A DNA stretch of 64,000 nt from an uncultured Clostridia bacterium (GCA_947632025.1 CANRNN010000004.1:1-64000); one strand, 5' to 3'. Positions 37,083 to 46,817 are shown, counted from the first letter of the stretch. Numbers and translations: made by a program. The notes: a model not told the origin generated them from the sequence alone.

Positions 37083-39068
37083 ATGAGAAAAAAGAAGAGC
37101 TTGCTTAAAAGTATCCTCATATGCTCGGTCGGAGTTCTCACGGCGGTCACGGTGGTGATCTGCGCGGTCTATTCTATCTGCGTAAACGCTCAGTACACAA
37201 AATCCATCAAAGCCAACCTGTTCCATACTGTCGCTAATGAGTCAGAAAAAATGAACACATGGTTTGAAAAACATATATCCCTCTCCGAAGAGCTGGCAAA
37301 AGCGGGAGTAAAGGAAAACCTCCACGGAAAAGAGTTGGAGGAATACCTGCTCGATGTGTCAATGGCTTCATCCGCTTCTATTATGAATAACTATTTCGCA
37401 TGGGAAACAGATCCTACGGGAGTTATGGCATGCGGAAAATATCCCGTAGACTCCGATTATGTTTCACAGGAGCGCGGTTGGTATAAAAGCGCCAAGGCGG
37501 CAGGAACGACTATAATAACCGCACCTTATGTCGACGCTATCACGGGAATGCTCGTCATTACAATAGCAACACCCGCCGTAGATTCCTCCGGAGCGGTCGT
37601 CGGAGTGTGCGGACTCGACGTCGAAATAAACGAGCTTGTATCCCTTACACAGAATCTCAAAGCCGACGGCAGCGGATACGCAATACTCGTGGACGATTCA
37701 AACAATATTGTGGTTGATGCTAAAAATCAGGATTATTCCTATCATATGGACGGCGAAACAGAAATCATTACCGCACTTGAATCGGTATCGCCCGCGTTTA
37801 CAAAAGCTCTCGGCGCTGTAGACAACACGAATATCGTTTCGGGCTATATCGACGGCAAGAAACAATATTTCCCGATAGTTTCCATCGGCGACACCAACTG
37901 GAAAGTCCTGTATGTCGCGGATTACGGCGAAGCTATAAAGCCCCTTAACGGCATCATAATTCTTACGATCGTCATTTCGGCAATATTCATAGCGCTCGGA
38001 ACGCTGTTCTTTATGTTCAAGTTTACGGAAAGACTTAAACCGCTCTCCCAGATAGAAGAAATAGTACAGCAGATGTCCAACGGCGTTCTCGACCACAAAT
38101 ACCCCAAGGATACGGGAGATGAAATAGGTACGATATGCAAATCTCTCGAAATTACGAATACCTCTCTCAAATCCTATATCGACGAGATAGGACGTATCCT
38201 TTCCGGAATGGCGGACGGAAACTTCCGCTATACGTCAAATACGGTGTTTAACGGAGAGTTTACGGCTATACAGACAAGTATGAAGAATATCTGCGAAGCT
38301 CTCGGAAAAACTTTCGAGAATTTCGGAAACGTCGCCGAGGAAATTTCCATGGGTTCAAGCAATGTTGCCAACGGCGCATCTGAACTTGCCAACTCCGCAA
38401 CGGACGAATCTCAGCTTGTAAGCGTCGTGCAGAACTCCGTCGAGGATATAAGCAAGCGCGTTTCGCAGTCGGCTGAAAACGCATTCGACGTGAAAAAGCG
38501 TTCGCAGGGTGCTAATCATACTGTACAGCAGTCCAACAAGAAAATGCAGGATATGCTCAATATTATGAACAGTATCTCTAAATCTGCAACAGAGATAGTC
38601 AAAATAAACGCGGCAATCGAGGATATTGCGTTCCAGACAAATATACTCGCGCTTAATGCGTCTATAGAGGCTGCAAGAGCAGGAGCGGCAGGAAAGGGCT
38701 TCGCCGTGGTCGCTGAAGAAGTCCGCAACCTTGCGTCCAAGTCAAGTGAGGCTTCCGCAAGTACAAGCGTCCTCATCGACCAAACCGTACAGTCCATAGG
38801 AAAAGGTATGGAAGCCGCAAACGAAACGGCAGCAATGCTCGACGAGGTGGTCGTGGAAACAGCTTCTATCACGGATTCCATTACAACGATCGCGGACGTT
38901 TCCGAGGAGCAGAAAAAAATGCTTGCGGAAATCGTCGTCAAGCTCGAAGAAGTTTCGGCAGTTATTCAGGCAACGGCGGCAACAGCCCAAGAAAGCGCTG
39001 CGACAAGCGAATCCCTCGACAGTCAGGTAGCTTCCTTGAAGAAAAACCTTAAGTCCTACAAGATCTGA
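37083..39068 (+). CDS. Methyl-accepting chemotaxis protein with dCache sensor
   Basis: A 661-residue receptor. A membrane span at about residues 10-32 is followed by an extracytoplasmic double-Cache domain (about 35-280, with ERGWYKSA and YVDAITG), a second span (about 285-308), HAMP, and the cytoplasmic signalling domain with the hairpin tip [14 protein letters not shown] near residue 520. It has the Cache form known for small organic ligands. No other chemotaxis gene is in the window; the SQEDIE-repeat protein at 61024 may be linked. Monocistronic with own promoter and terminator. Confidence 0.95.
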   Translation: MRKKKSLLKSILICSVGVLTAVTVVICAVYSICVNAQYTKSIKANLFHTVANESEKMNTWFEKHISLSEELAKAGVKENLHGKELEEYLLDVSMASSASIMNNYFAWETDPTGVMACGKYPVDSDYVSQERGWYKSAKAAGTTIITAPYVDAITGMLVITIATPAVDSSGAVVGVCGLDVEINELVSLTQNLKADGSGYAILVDDSNNIVVDAKNQDYSYHMDGETEIITALESVSPAFTKALGAVDNTNIVSGYIDGKKQYFPIVSIGDTNWKVLYVADYGEAIKPLNGIIILTIVISAIFIALGTLFFMFKFTERLKPLSQIEEIVQQMSNGVLDHKYPKDTGDEIGTICKSLEITNTSLKSYIDEIGRILSGMADGNFRYTSNTVFNGEFTAIQTSMKNICEALGKTFENFGNVAEEISMGSSNVANGASELANSATDESQLVSVVQNSVEDISKRVSQSAENAFDVKKRSQGANHTVQQSNKKMQDMLNIMNSISKSATEIVKINAAIEDIAFQTNILALNASIEAARAGAAGKGFAVVAEEVRNLASKSSEASASTSVLIDQTVQSIGKGMEAANETAAMLDEVVVETASITDSITTIADVSEEQKKMLAEIVVKLEEVSAVIQATAATAQESAATSESLDSQVASLKKNLKSYKI

Positions 39069-39080
39069 TTTTGAATATTT

Positions 39081-39111
39081 TCGCGGCAGGAGTATCTGCC
39101 GCGATTTTTTT
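39081..39111 (+). terminator. Terminator of the chemoreceptor gene
   Basis: TCGCGGCAG/CTGCCGCGA stem (9 bp) followed by seven T. Confidence 0.85.
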
Positions 39112-39123
39112 ACGGAATTGCTC

Positions 39124-39152
39124 TTTACAAAATGATAAATTTGGTGTAAAAT
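39124..39152 (+). promoter_or_regulatory. Promoter of the Rsm22-like/Sfp unit
   Basis: TTTACA (39124-39129), 17-bp spacer, TAAAAT (39147-39152). Confidence 0.65.
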
Positions 39153-39169
39153 AAAAGAGGGTGATTTTT

Positions 39170-40117
39170 GTGGAATTTCCGTCGGCAATAAGGGAAAGAA
39201 TTTCGGAGCTTTCGGAGGAATACGACATAAAAACGCTTATCCGAGCCGCAGAGCGGATCTCGGAGGGATACCGCTCGGAACAGGGATTTTCGGCTTCGTC
39301 AAGGGAAGAGATAATAGCCTATGCGTCAGTCAGAATGCCGGCGACTTTCGCGGCGGTATCACGGGCTCTGGAGCTTTCACTGGAGGTTTTCGGCGGAAAA
39401 ATTTCAACCGTCCTTGATGTCGGCGCGGGAACAGGTGCGGGGGCAATAGCCGCCGACCTGCTCACGGACTGCGAAAGGATCACCTGCCTTGAACGCGATG
39501 GGGATATGCTTTCGCTTGGAGAGGAATTCTGCGGGCTTGTGGGCGCTCCGACCGAATGGGTAAAGTACGATATTTCGGACGGAATTTCCGAACGGGCGGA
39601 GCTTGTAGTCTGTTCTTACTGCCTGAACGAGCTGAACGGCAAAACTCTTCGAGAAACGCTTGAAAGACTGGCAAATTCTACAGAAAAAATCCTTGTTATC
39701 GTCGAGCGCGGAACTCCAAAGGCGTTCGGCGAAATAAAAGAGATCCGAAAAACACTTGAAGCTTTCGGAATGAAAGTACTCGCGCCGTGTACTTTTTCGG
39801 GAGAGTGTAAACTCCCGCAGAAAGACTGGTGTCACTTCACGGCAAGGGCTTCGCGAACGGCGCTCCACAGGAAGCTGAAAAACGCCGACGCTCCGTATGA
39901 GGACGAGAAATTCTGTTTTCTGGCGATGACAAGAGAGGAAAATCCCGTGGAAAACAGTGCAAGGGTCCTACGTCACCCTATTATAGGTTCCGGAAAAATA
40001 ACGCTTGAACTTTGTTCCGCGGACGGGATCTCAACAAAGCTTATAACGCGAAAGACCCCGCTGTTCAAGCAGGCACGAAAGGCAAAAACGGGAGATCTGT
40101 TCCCTATGGAGAAATGA
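39170..40117 (+). CDS. Rsm22-family small-subunit rRNA methyltransferase-like protein
   Basis: A 315-residue protein of the Rsm22 family, which in mitochondria supports small-subunit maturation. It has a SAM-binding motif (LDVGAGTGAGA, about residue 85), SYCLNEL in the core, and a late Cys cluster (APCTF, GECKLP, DWCHF) that in the family binds an iron-sulfur cluster. The GTG at 39170 is chosen because GAGGGTGA precedes it at the right distance; an in-frame GTG at 39161 lies within that site. Followed 7 bp later by sfp. Confidence 0.88.
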   Translation: MEFPSAIRERISELSEEYDIKTLIRAAERISEGYRSEQGFSASSREEIIAYASVRMPATFAAVSRALELSLEVFGGKISTVLDVGAGTGAGAIAADLLTDCERITCLERDGDMLSLGEEFCGLVGAPTEWVKYDISDGISERAELVVCSYCLNELNGKTLRETLERLANSTEKILVIVERGTPKAFGEIKEIRKTLEAFGMKVLAPCTFSGECKLPQKDWCHFTARASRTALHRKLKNADAPYEDEKFCFLAMTREENPVENSARVLRHPIIGSGKITLELCSADGISTKLITRKTPLFKQARKAKTGDLFPMEK

Positions 40118-40124
40118 GGAGAAT

Positions 40125-40754
40125 ATGGAAATATTAGCACTTAAAGTCCCCGAAAATCTTACTTTTGCGGAAATTTCGGGATATATGGGGTGGCTCTCGC
40201 CCGCAAGAAGAAAATCAATTGAGAAGAAAAAAAACGAGGGCGATAAGATAAACGCTCTCTTGTCAAGACTGCTGATCTTGTCGGAAATTTCGCAGCGAAC
40301 GGGGCTTTCCGAAAAAAAGATATCGTTTCGCAAGGGAAGTCAAGGAAAACCGTATCTGAAAAACAGCGAACTTCAGTTTTCGCTTTCACATACCAAAGGC
40401 GCGATAGCCGCAGGCTTCGGCGATATAATGGAGCTTGGCGTGGACATTGAACGCAAGTCGCGGAAAATAAATCCGTCGTTGTACGGGCGGACACTATCGG
40501 CAGGGGAACTTGAAAAAACACATTCCGATGAGGATTTCCTGCGGTTCTGGGTGCGCAAGGAAGCGTTCCTGAAACGTCTGGGACTGGGGATAGCTCATGA
40601 CCTTAAGGAGATAAATACGCTTGTCGTTCCCGACACGGCTGTTTACGAATGGGATGATTTTTTTATCGGAGCTTCTGGAGAGGGCGCGGAAAGCGCAGCT
40701 GTCAAAGAAATTTCCCTTGATGAGCTGTTGGGGAGATTCGTAAAGATGCTGTAA
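40125..40754 (+). CDS. 4'-phosphopantetheinyl transferase (Sfp type)
   Basis: Transfers phosphopantetheine from CoA to a carrier protein. The 209-residue protein has the Sfp-type motifs GVDIE near residue 105 and FWVRKEAFLK near residue 140, both with the expected acidic metal ligands. No carrier protein, NRPS or PKS gene is in the window. The ATG at 40125 follows GAGGAG; co-transcribed with the Rsm22-like gene. Confidence 0.92.
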   Translation: MEILALKVPENLTFAEISGYMGWLSPARRKSIEKKKNEGDKINALLSRLLILSEISQRTGLSEKKISFRKGSQGKPYLKNSELQFSLSHTKGAIAAGFGDIMELGVDIERKSRKINPSLYGRTLSAGELEKTHSDEDFLRFWVRKEAFLKRLGLGIAHDLKEINTLVVPDTAVYEWDDFFIGASGEGAESAAVKEISLDELLGRFVKML

Positions 40755-40833
40755 TTTAATAAGTCACAGCCGCGCCATTTTTTGTCAAAATAATTAAAGG
40801 ACAGGGTTCAAAGTCAAATCTCTCTTTTTTGTC

Positions 40834-40862
40834 TTGAAAAAGATGTAAAGATATGTTATACT
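40834..40862 (+). promoter_or_regulatory. der operon promoter
   Basis: TTGAAA (40834-40839), 17-bp spacer, TGT extension, TATACT (40857-40862). Confidence 0.8.
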
Positions 40863-40896
40863 ATAATTATAGGTACAAAAGAACAGGAGAATAAAA

Positions 40897-42216
40897 ATGC
40901 AGCTGGTAGCAATTGTCGGTCGCCCGAACGTCGGGAAGTCCGCACTTTTTAATAAACTTGTCGGGAAAAGGCTCTCTATCGTTGATGATTCTCCGGGAGT
41001 TACCCGCGACAGGATCTACAGCAGGTGTGAGTGGCTCAACCGTGAGTTCACGCTTATAGATACGGGAGGCATCGAGCCGAAAACCGACGACGTTATTCTG
41101 GCGCAGATGCGTGAACAGGCAATGCTCGCGATAGAGTCGGCGGATTGTATAATCTTCGTCACGGATATTACAGCGGGGGTTACCGCAAACGACGCGGAAG
41201 TCGCCGCCATGCTCCGCAAAAGCGGTAAGCCCGTCGTGCTTGCAGTTAATAAGGACGACGATATCGGCGCTCCGCCGCCCGGATTTTACGAATTCTATAA
41301 TCTCGGTCTGGGAGATCCTATTTCCATTTCGGCGGTTCACGGTCACGGTACGGGCGATCTGCTTGAAGCCGTGTTCGACAAACTCCCTCCCGAAGAAGCC
41401 GAGCCTTACGAGGACGACGCTATAAAGGTTGCCGTTATCGGAAAACCGAACGTAGGAAAGTCCTCTCTTGTAAATCACATCACGGGTACCGAACGTTCAA
41501 TTGTTTCGGATATTGCAGGAACGACACGCGACGCTGTCGACAGCGAGGTCGTGCGCGGAGAAGACAAGTATATCTTTATCGACACGGCAGGTATGCGGCG
41601 CAAGGCAAAGGTCACTGAAAATATCGAACATTTCAGCGTGCTGAGAGCGCTTATGGCGGTCGACAGGGCTGACGTATGCGTGGTTATGATAGACGCTACG
41701 GTCGGATTTACGGAACAGGACAGCAAGGTCGCGGGGTATGCTCATGACAAAGGACGCGCCGTTGTCGTCGCCGTAAACAAATGGGACGCAGTCACAGACA
41801 AAACTGACAGCACTATGCGGGAATTTTCCAAAAAGCTTGAAAAGGATCTCGCGTTTATGAGCTATGCGCCGCTTGTGTTCATCTCGGCGAAAACGGGGCA
41901 GCGTATCGACAAACTGTTCGAGATGATAAAGCTCGTTCACGAACAGCACGGCAGACGTATCTCCACGGGAGTCCTCAACGATATGTTGAGTTATGCCACC
42001 TCGCGTGTTCAGCCCCCGTCCGACAAGGGCAAGCGTCTGAAACTCTATTATATGACGCAGGCTTCGGCAAATCCGCCGACGTTTGTTGTGTTCTGTAACA
42101 GCAAGGACCTGTTCCACTACTCGTATCAGAGATATATTGAAAATCAGATACGCGAAACGTTCGGGCTTGACAAAACTCCGATAAAGCTGCAAATACGCGA
42201 AAGAGGAGATCAATGA
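40897..42216 (+). CDS. der: Ribosome-assembly GTPase Der (EngA)
   Basis: Tandem-GTPase needed for 50S maturation, 439 residues. Domain 1 has GRPNVGKS (residues 7-14) and domain 2 GKPNVGKS near residue 183; both have DTGG/DTAG and NKxD motifs. A C-terminal KH-like domain follows (about 350-439). First of a der-hypothetical-plsY-gpsA series typical of Clostridia. Confidence 0.98.
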   Translation: MQLVAIVGRPNVGKSALFNKLVGKRLSIVDDSPGVTRDRIYSRCEWLNREFTLIDTGGIEPKTDDVILAQMREQAMLAIESADCIIFVTDITAGVTANDAEVAAMLRKSGKPVVLAVNKDDDIGAPPPGFYEFYNLGLGDPISISAVHGHGTGDLLEAVFDKLPPEEAEPYEDDAIKVAVIGKPNVGKSSLVNHITGTERSIVSDIAGTTRDAVDSEVVRGEDKYIFIDTAGMRRKAKVTENIEHFSVLRALMAVDRADVCVVMIDATVGFTEQDSKVAGYAHDKGRAVVVAVNKWDAVTDKTDSTMREFSKKLEKDLAFMSYAPLVFISAKTGQRIDKLFEMIKLVHEQHGRRISTGVLNDMLSYATSRVQPPSDKGKRLKLYYMTQASANPPTFVVFCNSKDLFHYSYQRYIENQIRETFGLDKTPIKLQIRERGDQ

Positions 42217-42764
42217 ACAGGATAATCTCGGATTTCCGCAGATATTATCGGAAAAAAATCATAATTTTCTGGGTGGAATTTGCGGTGATAGCTCTCGGAC
42301 TTGCGGTATCGGGAGTCATAGTCCGTGAAAAAACACGTCTAATGACGATAATAGTACTGGCGTCGCTGTTTGCGCTCACGCTGTGGAATATGCTGAGTAT
42401 CCTTGTCATAGCGCCGCGCGATTTCGGAAAAAGACTCTCGGAGCTTCCCGAAAAAACAAGGACTGAGATCATTTCGCAGTATCAATCTGCAAAGGATATG
42501 GGCGGGCGTTGGTTTTTGGAAGAATACGTTCTGTTCCACCGAAACAGGAAGATCGTACTTCTGAGGTACGATGAGATACGTTCGGCAGAGCCGAAGGGCT
42601 TTAATCTTGAACTCAAGCTGCAGGACGGAAAAACGGAACTTCTTCCGATAAAGCCCGACGAAAATCCTGCCGTGACAGTAGCTGTACTGCGAAGCCGCGA
42701 ACCGCGGATCAGCGTAATGCTGAACGGCAAGATAATCGAAAAAATGGAAAATAAGAGGAAATAA
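42213..42764 (+). CDS. Membrane protein between der and plsY, 183 aa
   Basis: An unrecognised 183-residue protein with two hydrophobic segments (about residues 18-38 and 44-66) and a cytoplasmic domain of mixed strands (about 85-183) that looks like a small PH- or YcxB-like fold. The ATG overlaps the der stop (ATGA), and plsY starts 1 bp after it ends, so it is tightly coupled in the operon. Confidence 0.8.
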   Translation: MNRIISDFRRYYRKKIIIFWVEFAVIALGLAVSGVIVREKTRLMTIIVLASLFALTLWNMLSILVIAPRDFGKRLSELPEKTRTEIISQYQSAKDMGGRWFLEEYVLFHRNRKIVLLRYDEIRSAEPKGFNLELKLQDGKTELLPIKPDENPAVTVAVLRSREPRISVMLNGKIIEKMENKRK

Positions 42765-42765
42765 A

Positions 42766-43428
42766 ATGATTTGGCTGTGTTATGGGATAATGCTTCTCGT
42801 GCCGTATCTTCTGGCGGGAATAAACACGTCTATAATCGTCGCGAAAGTGAAAACAGGCAAGGACATTCGCACAATGGGCAGCGGAAACGCGGGGCTTACG
42901 AATACTCTGCGCGTACTTGGAAAAGGCGCGGCAGGAATAGTGCTGCTGGGCGATGTTTCAAAAGCGGCGATAGCGGTGCTGCTGGTCAGAGCAGCGTTCA
43001 GATTTTTCGGCGGAATTGACACGACCGACCCGACATCGGATATGACGTGGGTAGAGTATATAGCGGTATTTATGGCGATAGTGGGACATTGTTTTCCGAT
43101 CTATTACGGATTTAAGGGCGGAAAGGGCGTTCTGGCGGCTATCTCGGCGATTTTCGTTCTTGACTGGAGAATCGCTTGTATCCTTCTCGGAATTTTCATT
43201 GTTCTCGTTGTAATAACAAGATACGTTTCGCTTGGCAGTATTGTCGCTTCGTCCTGTTTCTGCATAGCGTCGCCGCTGTTCGGGTATTTTCTCGACCACG
43301 ACCCCGCGTTTATCGCAAATGCAGTTATAGCTGCGTTCTGCGGAGGGCTTATTGTTTTCAGGCACAGGGGAAACATTAAGCGCCTTGTAACTCATACGGA
43401 GAAAAAGCTCGGAGAAAAAGCAAAATAG
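42766..43428 (+). CDS. plsY: Acyl-phosphate glycerol-3-phosphate acyltransferase
   Basis: Membrane enzyme that makes lysophosphatidic acid from acyl phosphate and glycerol 3-phosphate. The 220-residue protein has the three PlsY motifs: GSGNAGLTNTLRVLG near residue 39, GHCFPIYYGFKGGKGV near residue 107, and the GGLIVFRHRGNIKRL ending. About five to six spans. Next to gpsA, which supplies glycerol 3-phosphate, though a structured element separates them. Confidence 0.97.
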   Translation: MIWLCYGIMLLVPYLLAGINTSIIVAKVKTGKDIRTMGSGNAGLTNTLRVLGKGAAGIVLLGDVSKAAIAVLLVRAAFRFFGGIDTTDPTSDMTWVEYIAVFMAIVGHCFPIYYGFKGGKGVLAAISAIFVLDWRIACILLGIFIVLVVITRYVSLGSIVASSCFCIASPLFGYFLDHDPAFIANAVIAAFCGGLIVFRHRGNIKRLVTHTEKKLGEKAK

Positions 43429-43510
43429 CAGATCCTACAACAACTAACGTGATTTGTACCCCGCCTGCCGAATAAGGCGGATATCCCGCTCAAACGCACA
43501 ACCTATTCAG

Positions 43511-43674
43511 GGGCTGTCGGTGGGGGGCGGGCGGATTTGCGAAGCAAATCCTAAGCCGCAAGCGCAAACGCTGCGCTGCAGCGAGCATTTCCCGCGTAAA
43601 ACGCGGGAAATGCCATATGTTGCGCTTGCGGCTTTGCTCCCGCGAAGCGGGAGCGCCCGCCCCCCGCCGCAGCT
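43511..43674. repeat. GC-rich branched structured element, copy B
   Basis: The 337-bp gap between plsY and gpsA contains no gene. The element repeats the fold of copy A. The outer stem is 43513-43533/43654-43673. P1 is 534-540/544-550 (offsets from 43000). P2 is 15 bp, 553-567/620-634, with hairpins P2a 569-574/578-583 and P2b 585-596/602-613. P3 is 637-643/647-653. Several stem positions differ from copy A on both strands at once, keeping pairing. Confidence 0.88.
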
Positions 43675-43765
43675 TTCCGCGAAAAAGGCGCGTAATACAA
43701 AAGACAGCACATCTGCGCTGATTTTGAATACAAAATTATTTATGTATTAAAGAGGTTGAACAGAT

Positions 43766-44764
43766 ATGGCTAAGATCACAATTCTCGGCTGCGGATACGG
43801 CACGGCTCTGGGCGTGCTGTATTCAAAATACGGACACGAGGTCATGACTTGGACGAAATTCGAGAGCGAAGCAGAACAGCTCCGCACGGAACGTGAGCAT
43901 AAACGCCTGCTTCCGGGAGTGAAGCTGCCCGCCGAGTTGGGCGTTACAACAGACCCGAAGTGCGTTTCCGGAGCAGATATAGTCGTCGTATGCATACCGT
44001 CGGCGTTCTATCGGGAGGCTGTTAAATCCGTCAAGCCGTATGTTTCCGAAAATACTGTTATCGTAAACGCAAGCAAGGGTCTTGAGGAATCGGGAAAAAG
44101 ACTTTCCGAGGTGATACGGGAAGAGCTTCCCAAAAACCGTGTCGCGGTGATAACGGGTCCATGTCACGCGGAGGAAATAGCGCGTTTCGTGCCGACTACG
44201 GAGGTCTGCGCGGCTTATGACTCCGAAACCGCAAAGTATATCCAGCGCACACTTTCCAACGAGTGCTACAGGATATATGTGAACGATGACGTGACAGGCT
44301 GCGAGCTGGGCGGCGTTCTGAAAAACCCGATAGCTCTCGGCTGCGGAATAGCAAGGGGAATGGGACTTGGCGACAATACCGTCGCAGCGCTTATGACCCG
44401 CGGAATGACCGAAATAACACGCCTTGGGGTGGGTCTGGGAGCAAACTGGAAAACATTTACGGGAATGGCAGGAATAGGCGACCTTATCGTTACCTGCACT
44501 TCACAGCACTCCAGAAATTTCCGTGCGGGATTTCTGATAGGACAAGGCACTCCCGCTGCCGAAGCAGTAAAGACCGTAGGCACGGTCGAGGGCTACATCA
44601 ACAGCAAGACCGCTTTCCGGCTGGCAAAAGAACACAATATAGATACTCCGATAATCGAGCAGATAGTAAATGTCTGCTATAACGGCAGCGATCCGAGAAA
44701 AAGCATAACCGCGCTTATGACAAGAGAAAGCAAGCACGAACGCGAGGTCTTCTGGACAGACTGA
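43766..44764 (+). CDS. gpsA: Glycerol-3-phosphate dehydrogenase [NAD(P)+]
   Basis: Reduces dihydroxyacetone phosphate to glycerol 3-phosphate for lipid synthesis. The 332-residue protein has a GCGYGTALG Rossmann start, the GPCHAEEIA motif near residue 131, ELGGVLKNPIALGCG with the catalytic Lys, and GDLIVTC. Note GCGYGTA rather than the common GAGSWGTA. Starts after GAGG; no strong promoter in the preceding gap, so read-through from plsY across element B is likely. Confidence 0.97.
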   Translation: MAKITILGCGYGTALGVLYSKYGHEVMTWTKFESEAEQLRTEREHKRLLPGVKLPAELGVTTDPKCVSGADIVVVCIPSAFYREAVKSVKPYVSENTVIVNASKGLEESGKRLSEVIREELPKNRVAVITGPCHAEEIARFVPTTEVCAAYDSETAKYIQRTLSNECYRIYVNDDVTGCELGGVLKNPIALGCGIARGMGLGDNTVAALMTRGMTEITRLGVGLGANWKTFTGMAGIGDLIVTCTSQHSRNFRAGFLIGQGTPAAEAVKTVGTVEGYINSKTAFRLAKEHNIDTPIIEQIVNVCYNGSDPRKSITALMTRESKHEREVFWTD

Positions 44765-44794
44765 ACGTCATTTTCAGATAAAGGAGTGATTCTT

Positions 44795-45670
44795 CTGAAA
44801 GAAAAAATACCTGCTACATCAAACGAACAAATATCCATTCTACGAGAGCGCGGCTGTATAATCCGCGACGAAAAGCTCGTCCGCGAAACTCTCAAATACA
44901 TAAATTATTACCGATTGTCCAACTACTTTGAGCCGTTTTCCGTCGGTAAGCATAAATACGAGGAAGGCACAACTTTCGAGAAAATACTGCGCGTGTATGA
45001 AATGGACAGAAAGCTGCGAAGTGTGCTTATCGCTGCCTTGGAGGAAATAGAGATTGCACTTCGTGCCGCTATCTCCAACTTCCACGCGCTGAAATACGGC
45101 GGTCTGGGCTACCTTAACCCCAACTCTTTTGAGCGCGTACATAATCATCAGAGCTTCATCTCGCGCATAAATCACCTTATCGAATGTAACGACGAGCGCG
45201 AATTTGTCAGGCACTATAACTCAAAATATAACGGCAAATTCCCGCTGTGGGTGGTTATGGAGCTTTTCAGTTTCGGCACTCTGGCGTTCTTCTATAAGGA
45301 TATGAAGTCGGAAGACAAGAAAGCCCTCGCGTCGGAATACTACAAATGCTCCGCGTCGGAAATGGACAACTGGATATTCTGTCTGAACGAGCTTCGCAAC
45401 TACTGTGCGCATTACAACCGCCTTTACGGGAACAGATTTCCTATTCTTCCGAGGACGCCGAAAAACTTTCCTGTTGAGCTTTCGGACAATGTTTTCGGGT
45501 ATATGATAGTAATGAAACAGCTCTATCACAGCAAGTCGAACTGGAACGAGCGGGTCGTGAAGCCCGTTTCGCGAATGCTTCGGAAAAATTCGGAGGACAT
45601 ACGTCTTTCGGATCTGGGATTTCCGGAGGGGTGGGAAACGATGATAGCGTTCGGCGATACCTCGAAATAA
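44795..45670 (+). CDS. Abi_2 family protein (AbiD/AbiF-like)
   Basis: A protein of about 291 residues of the Abi_2 family, whose founding members abort phage infection in lactococci. The family pattern is visible: an early YINYYRLSNYFEPF block (about residue 45), ALEEIEIALRAAI near residue 95, and a late CLNELRNYCAHYNRLYGNRF block with the RNxxxH-type HEPN motif expected for RNA cleavage. Start is unusual: AAAGGAG is followed 8 bases later by CTG (44795); an in-frame GTG at 44786 overlaps the ribosome binding site. No partner antitoxin gene is adjacent. Confidence 0.88.
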   Translation: MKEKIPATSNEQISILRERGCIIRDEKLVRETLKYINYYRLSNYFEPFSVGKHKYEEGTTFEKILRVYEMDRKLRSVLIAALEEIEIALRAAISNFHALKYGGLGYLNPNSFERVHNHQSFISRINHLIECNDEREFVRHYNSKYNGKFPLWVVMELFSFGTLAFFYKDMKSEDKKALASEYYKCSASEMDNWIFCLNELRNYCAHYNRLYGNRFPILPRTPKNFPVELSDNVFGYMIVMKQLYHSKSNWNERVVKPVSRMLRKNSEDIRLSDLGFPEGWETMIAFGDTSK

Positions 45671-45674
45671 TAAA

Positions 45675-45699
45675 AGCGCTCCCTTTTGAGGGGAGCGCT
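45675..45699. terminator. Bidirectional terminator
   Basis: AGCGCTCCC/GGGAGCGCT perfect stem between the convergent Abi_2 and LRR lipoprotein genes. Confidence 0.8.
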
Positions 45700-45705
45700 G
45701 TTTGT

Positions 45706-46662
45706 TTATCCGTTGTTTACTGCGTTGTAAAAGTCCGTTATGTGTTCATAGTCGTATGTATTACCCTTGTAAGTAATTTTAGCATTGTCACAGCCTCCGA
45801 AAGCCCCCACGCCGATGTAGGTCACGCTGTCGGGAATAGTTATGTTTTCCAGGGAAAAACAGTTGCTGAAAGCCTCTGCGTTGATGCTGGTAACGCTATC
45901 GGGAATATCTATTTTTTTAAGCTTTTTGCAACTGCCAAAAGCCCTAACATCAATTTCGGTCACACCGGCGGGAATATTCACGCTCATAAGGCTTTCACAT
46001 CCGTAAAAAGCCAGACTACCGATTTTGGTCACACTGTCGGGAATGGTTACTTCCATAAGACCTTCACATTGGCGGAAAGTAAAAGCTTTGATTTCGGTCA
46101 CGCTGTCCGGAATGTCTATGCTTGAAAGGCTATCGCAAAATTGGAAAGCCTCCATGCCGATTTCAGTCACGCTGTCGGGAATATCTATTTTTTTAAGCTT
46201 TTTGCAGCTGCAAAAAGCCCAAATACCGATTTTGGTCACACTGTCGGGGATAGTTACGCTTGTAATACTTGTGCAATCCCTGAAAGCCTCATCGCCGATT
46301 GCAACTACCTTTTTGCCGTCTATCTCGTCGGGAATATTAACAACACTCTCGTTGCCCTTATAAGCGGTTATGGAAATCCCGCCCGTTCCCGGTTCATCTG
46401 CATACTCATAAAGCTCTTCAACCTGTACGGGAGCAGAGCTTTCCGAACTCTCTGTGCTTTCAGCACTCCCACTTGTACTTTCAGAGCTTTCAGAGTTTTC
46501 CGTGCTTTCCGAACTTTCGGAACTCTCCGTGCTTTCGGAGCTTTCCGTTTTAATCTCCGAGCTGCTCTCGCTTTGATTGTTGTTCTTATTGTTTTCGTTG
46601 CTGCACCCGCAAAGACCTACCGCCAAAACTGCTGTAAGTGTCGCTGCTATAAATTTTTTCAC
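45706..46662 (-). CDS. BspA-type leucine-rich-repeat lipoprotein
   Basis: A surface lipoprotein of 318 residues. Signal peptide with lipobox LCGC, a Ser/Glu-rich linker of about 50 residues, then about eight BspA/TpLRR repeats of 23 residues (pattern IPDSVTEIGxxAFxxCxxL). Such proteins bind host or bacterial partners, but the ligand cannot be told. The start is GTG at 46662 after AAAGGA. Own promoter at 46711-46740. Confidence 0.93.
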   Translation of the reverse strand: MKKFIAATLTAVLAVGLCGCSNENNKNNNQSESSSEIKTESSESTESSESSESTENSESSESTSGSAESTESSESSAPVQVEELYEYADEPGTGGISITAYKGNESVVNIPDEIDGKKVVAIGDEAFRDCTSITSVTIPDSVTKIGIWAFCSCKKLKKIDIPDSVTEIGMEAFQFCDSLSSIDIPDSVTEIKAFTFRQCEGLMEVTIPDSVTKIGSLAFYGCESLMSVNIPAGVTEIDVRAFGSCKKLKKIDIPDSVTSINAEAFSNCFSLENITIPDSVTYIGVGAFGGCDNAKITYKGNTYDYEHITDFYNAVNNG

Positions 46663-46710
46663 TCATCAATTTCCTTTCAATATAATTCACAGGGAAGTTC
46701 CTTAAATACC

Positions 46711-46740
46711 ATTATACTATATGTATTAAGAATATATCAA
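46711..46740 (-). promoter_or_regulatory. Promoter of the LRR lipoprotein gene
   Basis: TTGATA (46735-46740), 18-bp spacer, TATAAT (46711-46716) on the minus strand. Confidence 0.65.
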
Positions 46741-46797
46741 GAAGTTTTTTCGACAAACTTCGTGTGTGCATAAAATTATTTTTGTGAAAAATTAACA

Positions 46798-46817
46798 AAA
46801 GCCCCATCGGGGCTTTT
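46798..46817 (-). terminator. Terminator of the carboxypeptidase gene
   Basis: AAAGCCCC/GGGGCTTT stem overlapping the stop codon of the gene at 46816, followed by TTGTTAATTTT. Confidence 0.7.
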
